The translations under genes were made by a program, and so were the position numbers. The notes under the pieces are model-generated. The model saw only the letters and a list, made by a program, of their open reading frames with translations. It was not told where the DNA came from and did not search any database. From contig NC_030854.1 in NCBI RefSeq assembly GCF_000208745.1, positions 29,003,599-29,067,598 of the forward strand: a stretch of 64,000 nucleotides of DNA. The letters run 5' to 3'. Position 1 is the stretch's first letter. Every line of letters starts with the position of its first letter. Origin of the DNA: Theobroma cacao (taxonomy: Eukaryota; Streptophyta; Magnoliopsida; Malvales; Malvaceae). Positions 12,501-23,238 of the stretch are shown here, in pieces.

Positions 12501-13924
12501 AAAAGGGAGCCACTTTGGTCCCTTAATGCGATTTTGAAGGAAAGGGATACCTGAAAATAGAAACTCATAAGAGATGTGCATGCAAAAGCTGATATCTTAT
12601 GAAGACAAAGGAGTCCAATAATACCTGTATTGAAACCATGTACAGCACTAAGCATTCCCCCAATACCAGAGCCAGCCTATATGCAAACAAATACAGATAA
12701 GTAAAATTAGCTAAGAAGTAAATGCAATCGACCAAAAAATTAAATAAAATTAGTTTTAGGAAAAGGTAAACAAACCATATGCACACACAACTTGATAATC
12801 TACAATCTTTTTGCAAATTAACTAAACAAACAGTCCACGATAAAATGATTTTCTTTTTATGATTATGGTCCACACTATGATGATCTAGAGACTAGAGGCA
12901 AGAAGCAGCTTGAATAGACTAGAACGAAAATAACCATATTTTTGCCCACCTCTAAAAATATAGATCTTCGAAAAAGAGACATTGCTACAAATTTCCAATT
13001 GATATACGTACTTTGTTATTATGAATAGACTTAAAGGGTTCCACCATAACAAGACCAAAATTATTGATAATGATATCTAGAAGATAGCACTAGAATAATT
13101 TGAATACAGAAACATAAATTTTATTTTCAAACCTCAAAAGACATGTCCCAACAAGCATAAGTTCCAACTACTTGCCCCTTTTTTTTTTCTTTTGATGCAT
13201 GTAAAAGCCCAATGTGCTTGAGCTACACAATGGAAGGTAGCCCTCTCACCTCCCATAAACCCCAAACCCACCCACTTCAAGATTGGAACCTGAAACCTCA
13301 TATATTTAACACTTAAGTTAAATCATTGAAGTTTCCCCTTATCCTCTGTTTTCATAAATTCTGGCTATATTCCTATAAGATATAAAATTTAAAGCATACT
13401 AAAAATTTCTAACTAGACTTAGCTTGGCAATAATAGTTCTCGAATCCCAGCTAAAAATTTTACAACTTCCACCAAAGACAAAGAACTAACAACCTTCTAA
13501 AGACCCAGAAAGACCAATTACACTGTCAAGCAGACCTAGGCTACAATTAGAACATTGGGTTTTTTTTTTTTTTTTTCCTTTTCAAGTTAAACAGAAAAAC
13601 AAATACCAAAGAAATGAGGATGATAAAAAGAGTGCGGGAAGGAAACTGACCACGGCAGTTGCGTCATGTAAAACCGAAGTAATGGTCCATTCGGCTTTGT
13701 CCTAAAAAAAGGGTAAACAGAAATCAAATTCAAAGCTTTGAGTTATCAAACAAAGAGAAAAAAAAAACAAGAGAAAAAGAGTGAGATGAAGGGTTTACAG
13801 AATCAGGGTTTAAGAGAGAGAGACAACGAGGGCAACGAGCGGAACCTAAGCCAGGGTTGATGGTTGGATCATGGTAGAGATTCCCATGTCTTAGTTTTTC
13901 CTCGTATACCTCTCTTGTCCCCAT
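9567..13924 (-). CDS. Conserved plant protein of unknown function, six exons, 155 aa
   Basis: Hand-spliced minus-strand gene. Exons are 13799-13924, 13651-13701, 12625-12676, 12492-12550, 12296-12341 and 9567-9700, totalling 468 bases with stop. Every intron is GT..AG and the reading frame is continuous. The protein starts MGTREVYEEKLRHGNLYHDP, has a CPRC pair at residues 31-34, then a glycine-rich hydrophobic stretch (GSGIGGMLSAVHGFNTG), a charged segment with KGPKWLP, a second small-residue hydrophobic segment (about 98-117), and ends SRSQQG-like with a short basic tail. There is no obvious signal peptide. Conservation across plants is my recollection of similar predicted proteins, not a search. 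The two hydrophobic glycine-rich segments suggest a small membrane protein, perhaps organellar, but I assign no function. Introns 2 (974 bases) and 5 (2595 bases) are the long ones. Confidence 0.8.
13181..13332 (-). mobile_element. tRNA-derived SINE-like insertion in intron 2
   Basis: Read on the minus strand it has a Pol III B-box-like GGTTCCAATCTT about 50 bases from the 5' end, a looser A-box-like stretch before it, and a 3' tail of A residues (a T run at 13179-13190 on +). It is flanked by near-identical 9-base repeats, TTGCCCCTT at 13172-13180 and TTTCCCCTT at 13333-13341, as expected for a target-site duplication with one later change. The size (about 150 bases) fits plant SINEs. The family is not identified. 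Confidence 0.55.
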
Positions 13925-14496
13925 GCTTTAAAACTCCTAAATCCTCTCTTTTTAGAATCTGGCTTCTGTCCTGTCTTCTGCTCAGAAACACAGAAGAGAT
14001 GCCTGGGATCCTTGTCTTGTGTTGTGGCGTGAGTTTAATGTTCTGCCAGGAAACTAAAGCCACTTGGATTGTATGCTATAATTGGATCTCCTTGGCCCAA
14101 TTTCTTGATCATATGATCGGCCCAGGTCAACATAAATGATTATTAGGAAATGGGCTGCATGGGTAGACCCAATCAACAGAACCCTAGGCCAGGCAAGTTA
14201 GAACGGTCATCTGCATCAGCCGTTTACTTGTATATATCAATAATGGTAGAAAATGGAGTCCACTCAATTTTGCTTAGTGACATGATTGGGTGTGAAGAAA
14301 AGCTTCAAGCTTAACTTGCTCCATTACTTTTCACATAATTCTCTATATATTATTGTACAACTTTCAAAGTTAGGCACAACTAAACCATTTTGTCCAAGTC
14401 AATATCGACATTATTATATGGTTTATTTTAGTATACCTAGATATTGGACAGCCCAACCAAACTAATCTCCTTGGAATTTTAAGTATAATTTGCTAG

Positions 14497-14504
14497 TATA
14501 AAAT
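14497..14504 (+). promoter_or_regulatory. Probable TATA box of DIR-A
   Basis: TATAAAAT lies 63 bases before the ATG at 14567, which leaves room for a short leader starting near 14530. It is assigned by motif and spacing only. Confidence 0.5.
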
Positions 14505-14566
14505 TTGCAAAGTTAGGGGCTTAGAACCAACTTAGATTTGTCTTTGGTAATTCTACACCCTCAATA

Positions 14567-15151
14567 ATGGCGAAGCTCCTCCTACAACACTCCTTCACCA
14601 TCTCCTTCCTCCTCATAATTCTCTCATTCTTCTCAACCTTCGCCACCATTGAATCCAAGCATTTCTCTAGAAGCCTATCCCCATCATCGTTAGGGCTCAA
14701 GCGAGAGAAACTTAGCCATCTCCACTTCTACTTCCATGACATAGTCGCTGCCAAAAACCCTACCGCCATGCGTGTGGCCCAAGCAAACACGACCAGCGCC
14801 TCCTCACCATTTGGTGCGGTGGTGATGATCGATGACCCTTTGACGGTCGACCCCGATATCAACTCCAAACCCGTTGGGAAAGCACAAGGGATTTATGCAT
14901 TAGCATCGCAAAGTGATGCTAGCTTGTTGATGGCGTATAACTTTGCTTTCATGGAAGGGAAGTATAATGGGAGCAATCTCAGCCTACTGGGGCGCAACAC
15001 GGTGTTTTCACCGGTGAGGGAAATGCCGATCGTTGGTGGGAGCGGCGTTTTCAGGTTGGCTCGTGGATATGCTGAAGCAAGGACGCATACGTTTGATCTC
15101 AAGACTGGAAATACGGTTGTGGAATATAATGTCTACGTTTTCCATTATTAA
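14567..15151 (+). CDS. Dirigent protein (DIR-A), intact
   Basis: Intronless, 194 residues, the usual dirigent length. Residues 1-27 form a hydrophobic secretion signal. The dirigent domain runs from about residue 49 (LSHLHFYFHDIV) to the end. Hallmarks in order are FHDIV (56-60), FGAVVMIDDPLT (82-93), GKAQGIY (104-110), EGKYNGS (130-136), REMPIVGGSGVFR (151-163), ARGYAEAR (165-172) and the terminal VEYNVYVFHY. N-glycosylation sequons are at N74, N134 and N137. Dirigent proteins are apoplastic eight-stranded beta-barrels that steer stereoselective coupling of phenoxy radicals, for example to lignans; the substrate cannot be read from sequence. It is the first of four tandem copies. Its C-terminal third and 3' flank resemble those of DIR-B more than DIR-B's own 5' part does. 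An AATAAA lies 92 bases after the stop. Confidence 0.95.
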   Translation: MAKLLLQHSFTISFLLIILSFFSTFATIESKHFSRSLSPSSLGLKREKLSHLHFYFHDIVAAKNPTAMRVAQANTTSASSPFGAVVMIDDPLTVDPDINSKPVGKAQGIYALASQSDASLLMAYNFAFMEGKYNGSNLSLLGRNTVFSPVREMPIVGGSGVFRLARGYAEARTHTFDLKTGNTVVEYNVYVFHY

Positions 15152-15242
15152 AGGATGAGTTTGTTTCCTCTTTACTTTGTGTTTTTTTATTTCTTCATCT
15201 GCTCTAAGTTTTGCTTTTTTTTGGATAATGTTAATGCATGTT

Positions 15243-15248
15243 AATAAA
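15243..15248 (+). terminator. Probable polyadenylation signal of DIR-A
   Basis: AATAAA about 92 bases after the DIR-A stop. The same motif in matching context (AATAAAAGTTACAATCGTTT) recurs after DIR-B at 23331, so the 3' UTR is shared by these two copies. Confidence 0.5.
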
Positions 15249-15299
15249 AGTTACAATCGTTTGTGGCTAGCTAAAATATAATTACTTTCCTTTACCTGA

Positions 15300-17467
15300 A
15301 AGCCAAAACCTAAGTAATTTATTACTTTATTTAGCTTATATTGGGTTTGGACTCAACCCAAACCTTCTTCCATGTATCACTATTAGACTGTAGCTTTTGT
15401 ATCGCTGCTCAGCCCAATACAGTACGTTATGTGCCCCAATCCAGACAGTATACCCCCAATCTAAACATAACAACATGAATGAATTCAGAACAAATTTTAA
15501 AAGATTACAAATTAAAGGAACTAAAATTTTAATTAATGAATGAAAATGAAATGTTACAATTCAAAATGAAATATTTCATTAATTTTGACAAGAATCCAAG
15601 TGAACTAAGTTTATTTTAATTTGATTTTAAAAAATATTTAAATCTGTATAATGATTCAATTTCAAGTGATCAATGCACAAATGCACCTTAAACTCGTCTG
15701 TAAAGCTGGTCATTCCAAGCATACTTTTAAATCAAACCAACTTAATAGTTCTCTTATATTAACATAAATATAAATATAAACAAAAAATCTTTCGTAATGA
15801 TTGAAAAACATAAATAAAAAAAAAAAATTTCTTTTACATTTGCTTGGAAGTTCAACCTTGATTTTTATTTTTCTCTTTATTATTAGAATTTTTCTTAAAA
15901 AACTATTATGCCTCTAAGACATAACAAAATTAAAAGGCATAGTACTAAAAAATGTCTCTAAACTATTTAAGAAAATTCAAATAAACCATTATTTTTTTAT
16001 TGCATTAATTCAAATCTTTATACTTTTAATTTACGTCAAATAAAATACTTATAATTAATGGTTAACTAATTGTCATTAGTCATAATACCACTTGTTATTT
16101 CATACTCATATGGCATTGACGTCGCATTGATGTAAACAAATATCATATGACCATATCTAAGTCACTTATTAGTTATAAATTCTTATTTGGTTCAAAAGAA
16201 AAGTATGAGACTTGATTGAAAATAATAAAAGTATAAATATTTATTCAAATTTTCCTAAATAATTTATATGTATTTTTAAATATTATAGGATCCTTTTTGT
16301 ATAAGGGCCTTCATATATTTATTTTGTAATTCCTTTGTGAGTGCCTTCTTGTGCTCTGTGTTGATAGTCATTTTATAGGGAAGGACTCCTGAGAACTAAT
16401 GGTTAAGGTTATGTTTACGTCTTTGATTTAAGTTCACTTTTTGGGACTAGAAAGAGTTGAGGTTTTTGTTGCTTTCCATTGGAGTTTTTTGTGGCTTTTG
16501 TATAGAAAGGGATCTACCCCTATGATTTTCTTACTCAAAGTTTATTTGGCCTAACTTTTTTTAGCTTGAAAGCTATTGAAATTCTTATGAAAAATAATAA
16601 ATTTTAAATTGAGTTAAAGCTATTTGGTAACCTATTTAGCAAAATAAATTATACACATTCTAATTTTGGTTAAAATTACCAAATATTTATGACATCTTCA
16701 ATCATCCAATAAATCAAAACGGAATACGTTTGCTTCGAGTTTATATACGATTTCAGATGTTAAATCAAAGAAATCCATACAAAAATAGAATAGCTCTCAA
16801 ACTTTGTATAGTAATAATAGTATTAGATTTTTGTTGATCGAGCAAGCAATTGGATTATTATGCTTCAATTTCTTAAGAAAGAAGAGAAAAGAGTAATAAT
16901 GTATTTACTATTAAAATCCTTTTTGGTGAAGAAAAGATAAAACCTTTAAATAGTACCTGAGTCCATATTTGAATTTTAGGTCTTCTTTTCTCTTAATCTT
17001 TGTAAGAATAAAAAAATCTCATATTTTACTATTATGTTGCTGAGTATTATTTTGTTTTTTTTTCTTTTTTTTATAGTAATTTCTATAGGAAAAAGTAAAG
17101 GAGAGGGAAATCGCGATCTGCATTAGAAAAAGGTGATTTGCAGAGAGAGGGGGAGGAAAGAGAGATCGATTGAGAAATATGGGTATTTTCTAAAAAGTTG
17201 ACATGATTTTGAAAGAAGATAAAATAAAGTTCTTCTCCGGAGCTTTTCTTTGAACTCTTTTTTTTTTTAAAATTTTATTCTTTAAACAAAACTTTTTTTA
17301 AGAGAAACTTATTTTTAAGAGAATCTTAAAATCTTGTTTAACTTGATTTTTGTTCTTAAGAAGTAGATAAATTGAAAAAAGTCCGACCAAACAAGCACTC
17401 AATATATATCTACATCTTTTAAAAAAAATATTATGTCCTAATAACAAATAGTAAAAAATATAAAGAT
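15300..17467. other. Duplicated intergenic spacer between DIR-A and DIR-B
   Basis: No gene is seen. Blocks of this spacer recur elsewhere in the array. The block near 15337 (GGGTTTGGACTCAACC) matches 34247. The block near 15485-15560 matches 49287-49370. The block near 15828-15870 matches 49620-49670. The block at about 15950-16260 matches two pieces, about 24930-25020 and 33373-33730. The spacer is therefore part of the amplified dirigent unit. Confidence 0.6.
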
Positions 17468-17844
17468 ATGTTCTTATCTTTGGAAATAAAATATTTATTC
17501 ACCCATTATAACAATCCAACCATGGCCGCAAGTTCAAATTCCAAAGGGCTCTGCTTCCAAGGGCTCCAATCCAATCACAACCATTATGCTCACAAAGCAA
17601 AGCTCCATCTTCTTCCTTGTTCTCTTTGCCATCATCTCCTTCTCAACCATTGCTATCGTTCATCAATCTGATGAGTTTTTCTCAAGATATATATCCCCAC
17701 TATCAATAGGTTGCAAACGACAGAAACTATCCCAGCTTTACTTCTATTTCCATGACACAGTGTTTGACAAAAATGCTATTGTTATCCGTATTGCCGAAGC
17801 ACCCTCAACCAACAGTTCCTCATCGTTCTTCAGAGCCATGGAGA

Positions 17845-18140
17845 TGTAGAAAATATTCAAGATCTAAGCAAAAAATTAAATTGTTTGATCAAAAAATAAA
17901 GAATTACATAAAGGGCTATTTATAATAGCTAACTAAACTTAAACCTACTTGGTGTGCAAGTAAAATAATTATAATAGCTAACTAAACCTAAACTTACTTA
18001 ATGTGCAAGTAAAGAAAATAATAAATAAGGAAGTATTCTAATCCTAGATTTCCTTGGAGTACAAGCAAAATAAATAGAAAATAAGAAAATATTCTCCCTA
18101 AAATATTTCTAAAAATTAATAATTACATCTCATGTTGACA
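17845..18140 (-). repeat. 3' LTR of Copia-1
   Basis: Bounded by TG and CA (minus: TGTCAACATGAG to CTACA). It is 296 bases against 247 in the 5' LTR, because a 49-base unit is tandemly repeated here (17921-17969 and 17970-18018). Confidence 0.88.
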
Positions 18141-18147
18141 CTACCCC

Positions 18148-21100
18148 TCAAGTTAGAGCATAGATATCAATCATGCCCAACTTGTCAATTATACCATGGA
18201 ACACTTTCCCTGAAACAACTTTCGTGAGAATATTAGCTGACTGACCTTCAGATTGGACAAATGAGAATTGTATAATTTTTTTGATCGAGGTTCTCCTTGA
18301 TGAAATGTCAGTCAATTTCAACATGCTTGGTGCGATCATATTGTACAAGATTTTGTGCAATTTCAATAGCTGCCTTATTATCACAATAAAGATTCATAGG
18401 TTCTGTATATTCAATTCCCAACTCCTTGGGAATACTCATAATCCACAATAATTCATAAACACCGTGAGCCATACCTCGAAATTCAGCTTCTGTACTTAAT
18501 CTTGCCACAACCTTTTGCTTCTTGCTTTTCCAAGTGACAAGATTACCTTCCATGAAAGTAAAATAACCAGATGTGGATCTTCTGGTTTTTTGATCATCTA
18601 CCTAGTCAGAGTCAGTAAATCCTTCAATGTTAGAGACACAATTTTTTGAGAACAACAAACATTTACTTGGAGCACTTTTCAAGTATCTTAAGATTTGATA
18701 TATTGCATTCATATGTTCTTCACTTAGTGCATGCATAAACTGACTTACGTCACTTATAGCATAAGCTATATCTGGTCTTGTGTGTGACAAATAATTAATC
18801 TTCCAACCAACCACTGATAACGACCCTTATCTATTAGAACTTGATCTGAAAAAATTTCAAGCTTATGATTCATCTCTATGGGCGTGTCTACTGGTTTGCA
18901 AACAAATATTCTGATTTTGGTTAAGAGATCTAGTACGTATTTCGTTGTGAAAGAAAAATCCCATGTTTCGATCTTGTAACCTCAATCCCTAAGAAATATT
19001 TAAGTTGCCTCAAATCCTTCATTTCAAATTTACTAGCCAAATATTCCTGTAATGCTTTCATTTCGTATGAGTCATCTCCCGTCAAGACCATATCATCGAC
19101 ATACATGATTAAAGCAGTTACCTTCCCCTCTTTGTGTTTAATAAATAAAGTATGGTCTGAGTTACTTTACTTATAACCAAATGCTTTCATTATAGAAGAA
19201 AACCTTTTAAACCAAGCTTTAAGTGACTGTTTCAGTCCATATAGTGACTTCTTCAGTTTACAAACTTTCCTTCTACACAAAGAGTTGTGTTTATCTTGGT
19301 GGTAACTCCATGTAGACTTTTTTCTCTAGGTTTCCATTAAGAAAAGCATTTTTAACATCAAATTGTTGTAAAGGTCAATCTCAATTTATTGCTATAGATA
19401 TAAGAATGCGAATTGTATTGCTCTTGGCTACTAGTGCAAAAATCTTTTGATAATCCACCCCATACCTCTACGTATACCCCTTTGCAACTAACCTTGCTTT
19501 ATATCTATCAATGCTGCCATCTACTTTGAGTTTCACCATAAATACCCATATACATCCAATCATCTTTTTTCCTTCGGGTAAGGGAACTAGTTCCCAAGTA
19601 GCATTCTTTTATAAAGGCTCCATTTTTTCGTTCATCGCCTTGATCCGTTTTGGATATTTTAATGCATCTTACAAACTACTAGGAATAGATACAATGGATG
19701 ATTGATTAGTAGTGAGTGCATACAATTCAAACAATCTATGGGAGGACACATAATTGTTAATTGGGTATTTAACCTTGGCTTTAGGATCATGTTTATATTT
19801 TTTCTTTGGGATTCCCTTATTTGATCTTTGTGAATATTTAGGAACTATTTTTTCTATAGGAACATGTGTTTCATGGGACTCATTTGATATGGGATTTGAG
19901 ATTTCATAGGATTCATCAAATATGGGATTTGAGATTACCTCATCAGATATAGGATTTGGGATTACTTGAGGGAGAACATTCTTGGTTGATTCTTCAGTTA
20001 ATGGTGTAAGCATAGGTATAGGCAATTTTGAGGACTCTATAATGGAAGCACTTGATTCACTTGCAGGAAGAACTAACTAACTCTTAATTTCAGGAATACT
20101 ATCACAACATTGTTGAGCACTTTTCGCAAAACGTTCAGTCACTTCCTCTAACTCCATGAACTCCTCTCCTCTATCAACTTGTTGTAACACATTCTCTTCA
20201 CTAGAGTTATCCCTTTGAAGAAAAGGTCCAAAGACTCCCCATAAATAATAAGGCTCTAATTCATGAAAAAAAACATTCAAGATTACATGTAATTTACGGG
20301 TTTAAGGGTCATAACACCTATACCCTTTCTGAAAATCAGAATAGCCAACAAAACATATCGTTTTGCACATGGATCAAGTTTATTTCGTAAGTTTTTAGGA
20401 ATGTGAACATATGCAGTGCAACTAAAAACTCATGGTTCAAGATTATGGAGATGGGGAACTGAAAGTAAAGATCGCATTTTTTGTTGGGGGGTTTGAAAGT
20501 TTATTACTCAAGAAGATATTCGGTTAATAACGTAGGTAGTGAATTTTACAACTTTTCCCTAATAAAATTGAGGCATGTTCATGCCAAAGAGAGAGGCACG
20601 AACCACTTCCAATATCTGTTTATTCTTCCTCTCTGCCAATCCATTTTGCTATTGATTATAGGTACAAGAAGTTTGATGACGAATCCCATGATGGCTTAAA
20701 AAATTGTTAAGAGATCCATCATACTCAGTACCATTGTTTGTTTGTAAAGCATAAATTTGCTTTTGGTACTAAGTGCCCACCATAGTATAAAAGTTCTAAA
20801 ATGTTGTGCATACGTCACTTTTATTTTGAAATAGAGATACCCAAGTCATTCTAGTGCATTCGTCAATAAATGTAATAAAGTAACAAGCTTTAGAGATGGA
20901 AAGACTTTTTGCAGCACCCCAAACATCAGAGTGAATAACCACAAAAGGTCTGAACTTTTATTCAAACTTGGTGGATAAGAAATACGATGGCTTTTAGCTA
21001 GTTTGCAAATATCACAATGAAAATCCAAATCATTCAAACTTGAAAATAAATGTGGTTGTAACTTTCTAAGATAACTGAAAGAAATATGTCCTAGTCATCG

Positions 21101-22066
21101 GTGCTATAACCATATAGTTGCTCAAGCCTTGTCTTTACTACTAGTTAGATTCGCTTTGCTGAATTTTGGTCTGCCACTTTCTGTTAACTCTAAATAGTAG
21201 AGTTTGCCTCACCTAACACCATAACCAAGAACCTTCAAAGTCAAAATGTCCTAAAAAATGTAAAATGAGGGCTAAAAGGTTACAATACAATAAAAAACAG
21301 AGGTAATTTGGCTAACATACAAAAGATTACATTCAAGGGATGAAACAACAAGAATTGTATCCAATGTAAGAGTATTGGATAATATGACAGATCTCTTTTC
21401 AATAACAAGACATGTACTACCATTAGCTGTAGAAATAACAAATTGAGAAGAAAAGAGGATTGATTGTAACTGACTAAAATCCTTAGTCATATGGTTAGAT
21501 GCACTTATATTAATAATCCAAGTATTATTCTTAGAAGGTGTAAAGAATACCGATGCCTTACCACCCATACCTGAGTAGGCAATGTTTGTCGTAGGCTTTG
21601 ATTGTTTTTCTTCCATGGATGTCATCATGGCTTTCCCTGCAATCTTTTTTCTAGGTTTTTTTTTGTGAAGTTTCACCACTTAGGATAGCCAATGATTTCA
21701 TAACATAGTTGTTTCAAATGATTTGTTTCACCACAATGAGTGCATACCAGAATATCAAATTTTTTTGGTTGATTGATTGCCTCAATTTTTCAAGGAGCTA
21801 GATGAAAGTCCTTGTCGAGTTTGGTTGGCTAGCATAGCTGTGCTCTCAAGATTTAGACGAAAGCCTTCCATTATCTGTCTTTGTTGATATTCTCTCCTAA
21901 CATATGCATACATGATTTCCAAATCAAGTTTTGGATCTTTTTGTAAGATTTCTCCATAGATCTGATCAAATTCAAAATCAAGTCCACTTAGAAAAATATG
22001 GACTCGAAGCCTAGCCACCGCGGAATGCAATTTGACTACATCTTCAACTGTTTTTTCCTGTAACAT
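18148..22066 (-). pseudogene. Copia-1 gag-pol remnant
   Basis: Decayed polyprotein in several frames. Gag is at 22066-21782. A protease region at 21679-21272 has WIINISASNHMTKD where active copies have an Asp-Ser-Gly type triad, so the catalytic Asp is gone. The integrase zinc-finger piece CDICKLAKSHR is near 21010. The reverse transcriptase keeps YGLKQS near 19225-19250 and YVDDM at 19089-19103. RNase H is at 18814-18150, including RPDIAYAISDVSQFMH and LYCDNKAAIEIAQN. The end of pol runs directly into the purine tract. Numerous in-frame stops make it non-coding. Confidence 0.88.
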
Positions 22067-22660
22067 AATCTTGTGATCAATTTTCTAAAAAATAGCTACA
22101 AGTTCATTATAGCATATTGATAATGGTTGACCATTTGGTTTGGTAGAGAGATCTTTAGTTCAATTAAAAAATACAAGTCTCATCCGTTTCATCATAGAAG
22201 GTTTTTTATACAACTTCCTATATCTCCATGGCTGTGGGAAGATGAATAAATCGTTGCATTAGTAATGGACTCATTGAATCAATAAGCTAGCTTTTCACTT
22301 TGTGGTCTTCAGTGATCCATGTTCCAAGATTCGGATCTCCGAGGTGCAGGTTTTTTTGCTTTTTCGGTGAGATATCTAGCTTTGTTGTGAACGTCAATAC
22401 GCATCTCCATGAGTAATTTGTTTTATCTAGTGTAATATCGGTAAGAAACACAGAATTGTCTTAGTGGACAATAATTGGTGGTGTTAGGTTGCCGGGTATG
22501 GTTAGAACCATGGAATTGCTTGGTTCAGTTAAAACACTGGAATTGGTTTCTATTATGTAGTTTCAGATGAATAGAAGAAAGAAAAAAAAAGTGATGGTGA
22601 GTTTTTAGTACGAGATTCACTTTAAAGAGTTCCTTTCGGATCAGAACTGCTTTGATACCA

Positions 22661-22907
22661 TATAGAAAATATTCAAGATCTAAACAAAGAATTAAATTGC
22701 TTGATCAAAAAATAAAGAATTACATAAGGGGCTATTTATAATAGCTAACTAAACCTAAACCTACCTAGTGTGCAAGTAAAAAAAATAGTAAATAAGGAAG
22801 TATTTTAACCTTAGATTTCTTTGGAGTACAAGCAAAGTAAAAAGAAAATAGAGAAATATTCTCCTTAAAATATTTTAAAAAATTAATAATTACAACTCAT
22901 ATTGATA
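22661..22907 (-). repeat. 5' LTR of Copia-1
   Basis: Matches 17845-18140 apart from lacking the 49-base duplication and carrying point changes. Its terminal dinucleotides are mutated (minus TA..TA instead of TG..CA). The primer-binding site follows immediately at 22660 and below. Confidence 0.86.
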
Positions 22908-23238
22908 AGAGATTATGGACGACCCTTTGATGATCAAGCCCGATGTCAACTCCAAAATGGTGGGAAAAGCTCAAGGAATATATGCATTTGCATCACAAAC
23001 TAACTTTAGCTTGTTAATGGTGCTCAACTTCACTTTTGCCTAAGGAAAATATAGGGGTAGCACTTTTAGTGTTTTGGGGCGTAACAAGGTTGTTTCCACC
23101 ATGAGGGAAATGTCGATTGTGGGTGGGAGCAGGGTTTGTAGGTTGGCTCACGGATATGTTGAAGCAAGGACTCATACGTTTGATCTCAAGACTTGTAATG
23201 TTGTTGTGGAATGTAATGTCTATGTTTTCCATTATTGA

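Larger units (their letters stand above)
17845..22907 (-). mobile_element. Copia LTR retrotransposon inserted in DIR-B (Copia-1), degenerate
   Basis: A minus-strand element of about 5.06 kb with LTRs at both ends. The primer-binding site next to the 5' LTR reads TGGTATCAAAGCAG on the minus strand (22647-22660), complementary to initiator tRNA-Met. A purine tract (TTGAGGGGTAG, minus) abuts the 3' LTR. The 5-base flanks are GGAGA (17840-17844) and AGAGA (22908-22912), a target duplication with one change. Domain order gag, protease, integrase, reverse transcriptase, RNase H is Copia-type. Multiple stops and frameshifts break pol, so it is not autonomous. Confidence 0.92.
17586..23238 (+). pseudogene. 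Dirigent pseudogene (DIR-B), split by a Copia element
   Basis: The 5' part (17586-17844) encodes a signal peptide and the first dirigent blocks (FYFHDTV, EAPSTNSSSSFF). A 5.06-kb minus-strand Copia element interrupts it after GGAGA. Coding sequence resumes at about 22913 with MDDPL, NSKMVGKAQGIYAFASQ and VYVFHY, ending at the TGA 23236-23238. The 3' part has its own in-frame TAA at 23041-23043, where the paralogues have CAA. Several hallmark residues are changed: G to C or R in the VGGSG block, and VECNVY for VEYNVY. The first two-thirds resemble DIR-D and the last third plus 3' flank resemble DIR-A, so the locus is a mosaic. It is not expected to make a functional dirigent. Confidence 0.9.

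Noticed and set aside
13864..14139. 91-codon + strand frame over the start of the minus-strand gene
   Set aside because: It lies antisense to exon 1 and its promoter and shows no recognisable motif; the spliced minus gene explains the region.
17850..22912. Reading the gap in DIR-B as a large intron
   Set aside because: The gap has LTRs, primer site, purine tract and 5-base flanks of a Copia element, and the paralogues are intronless.
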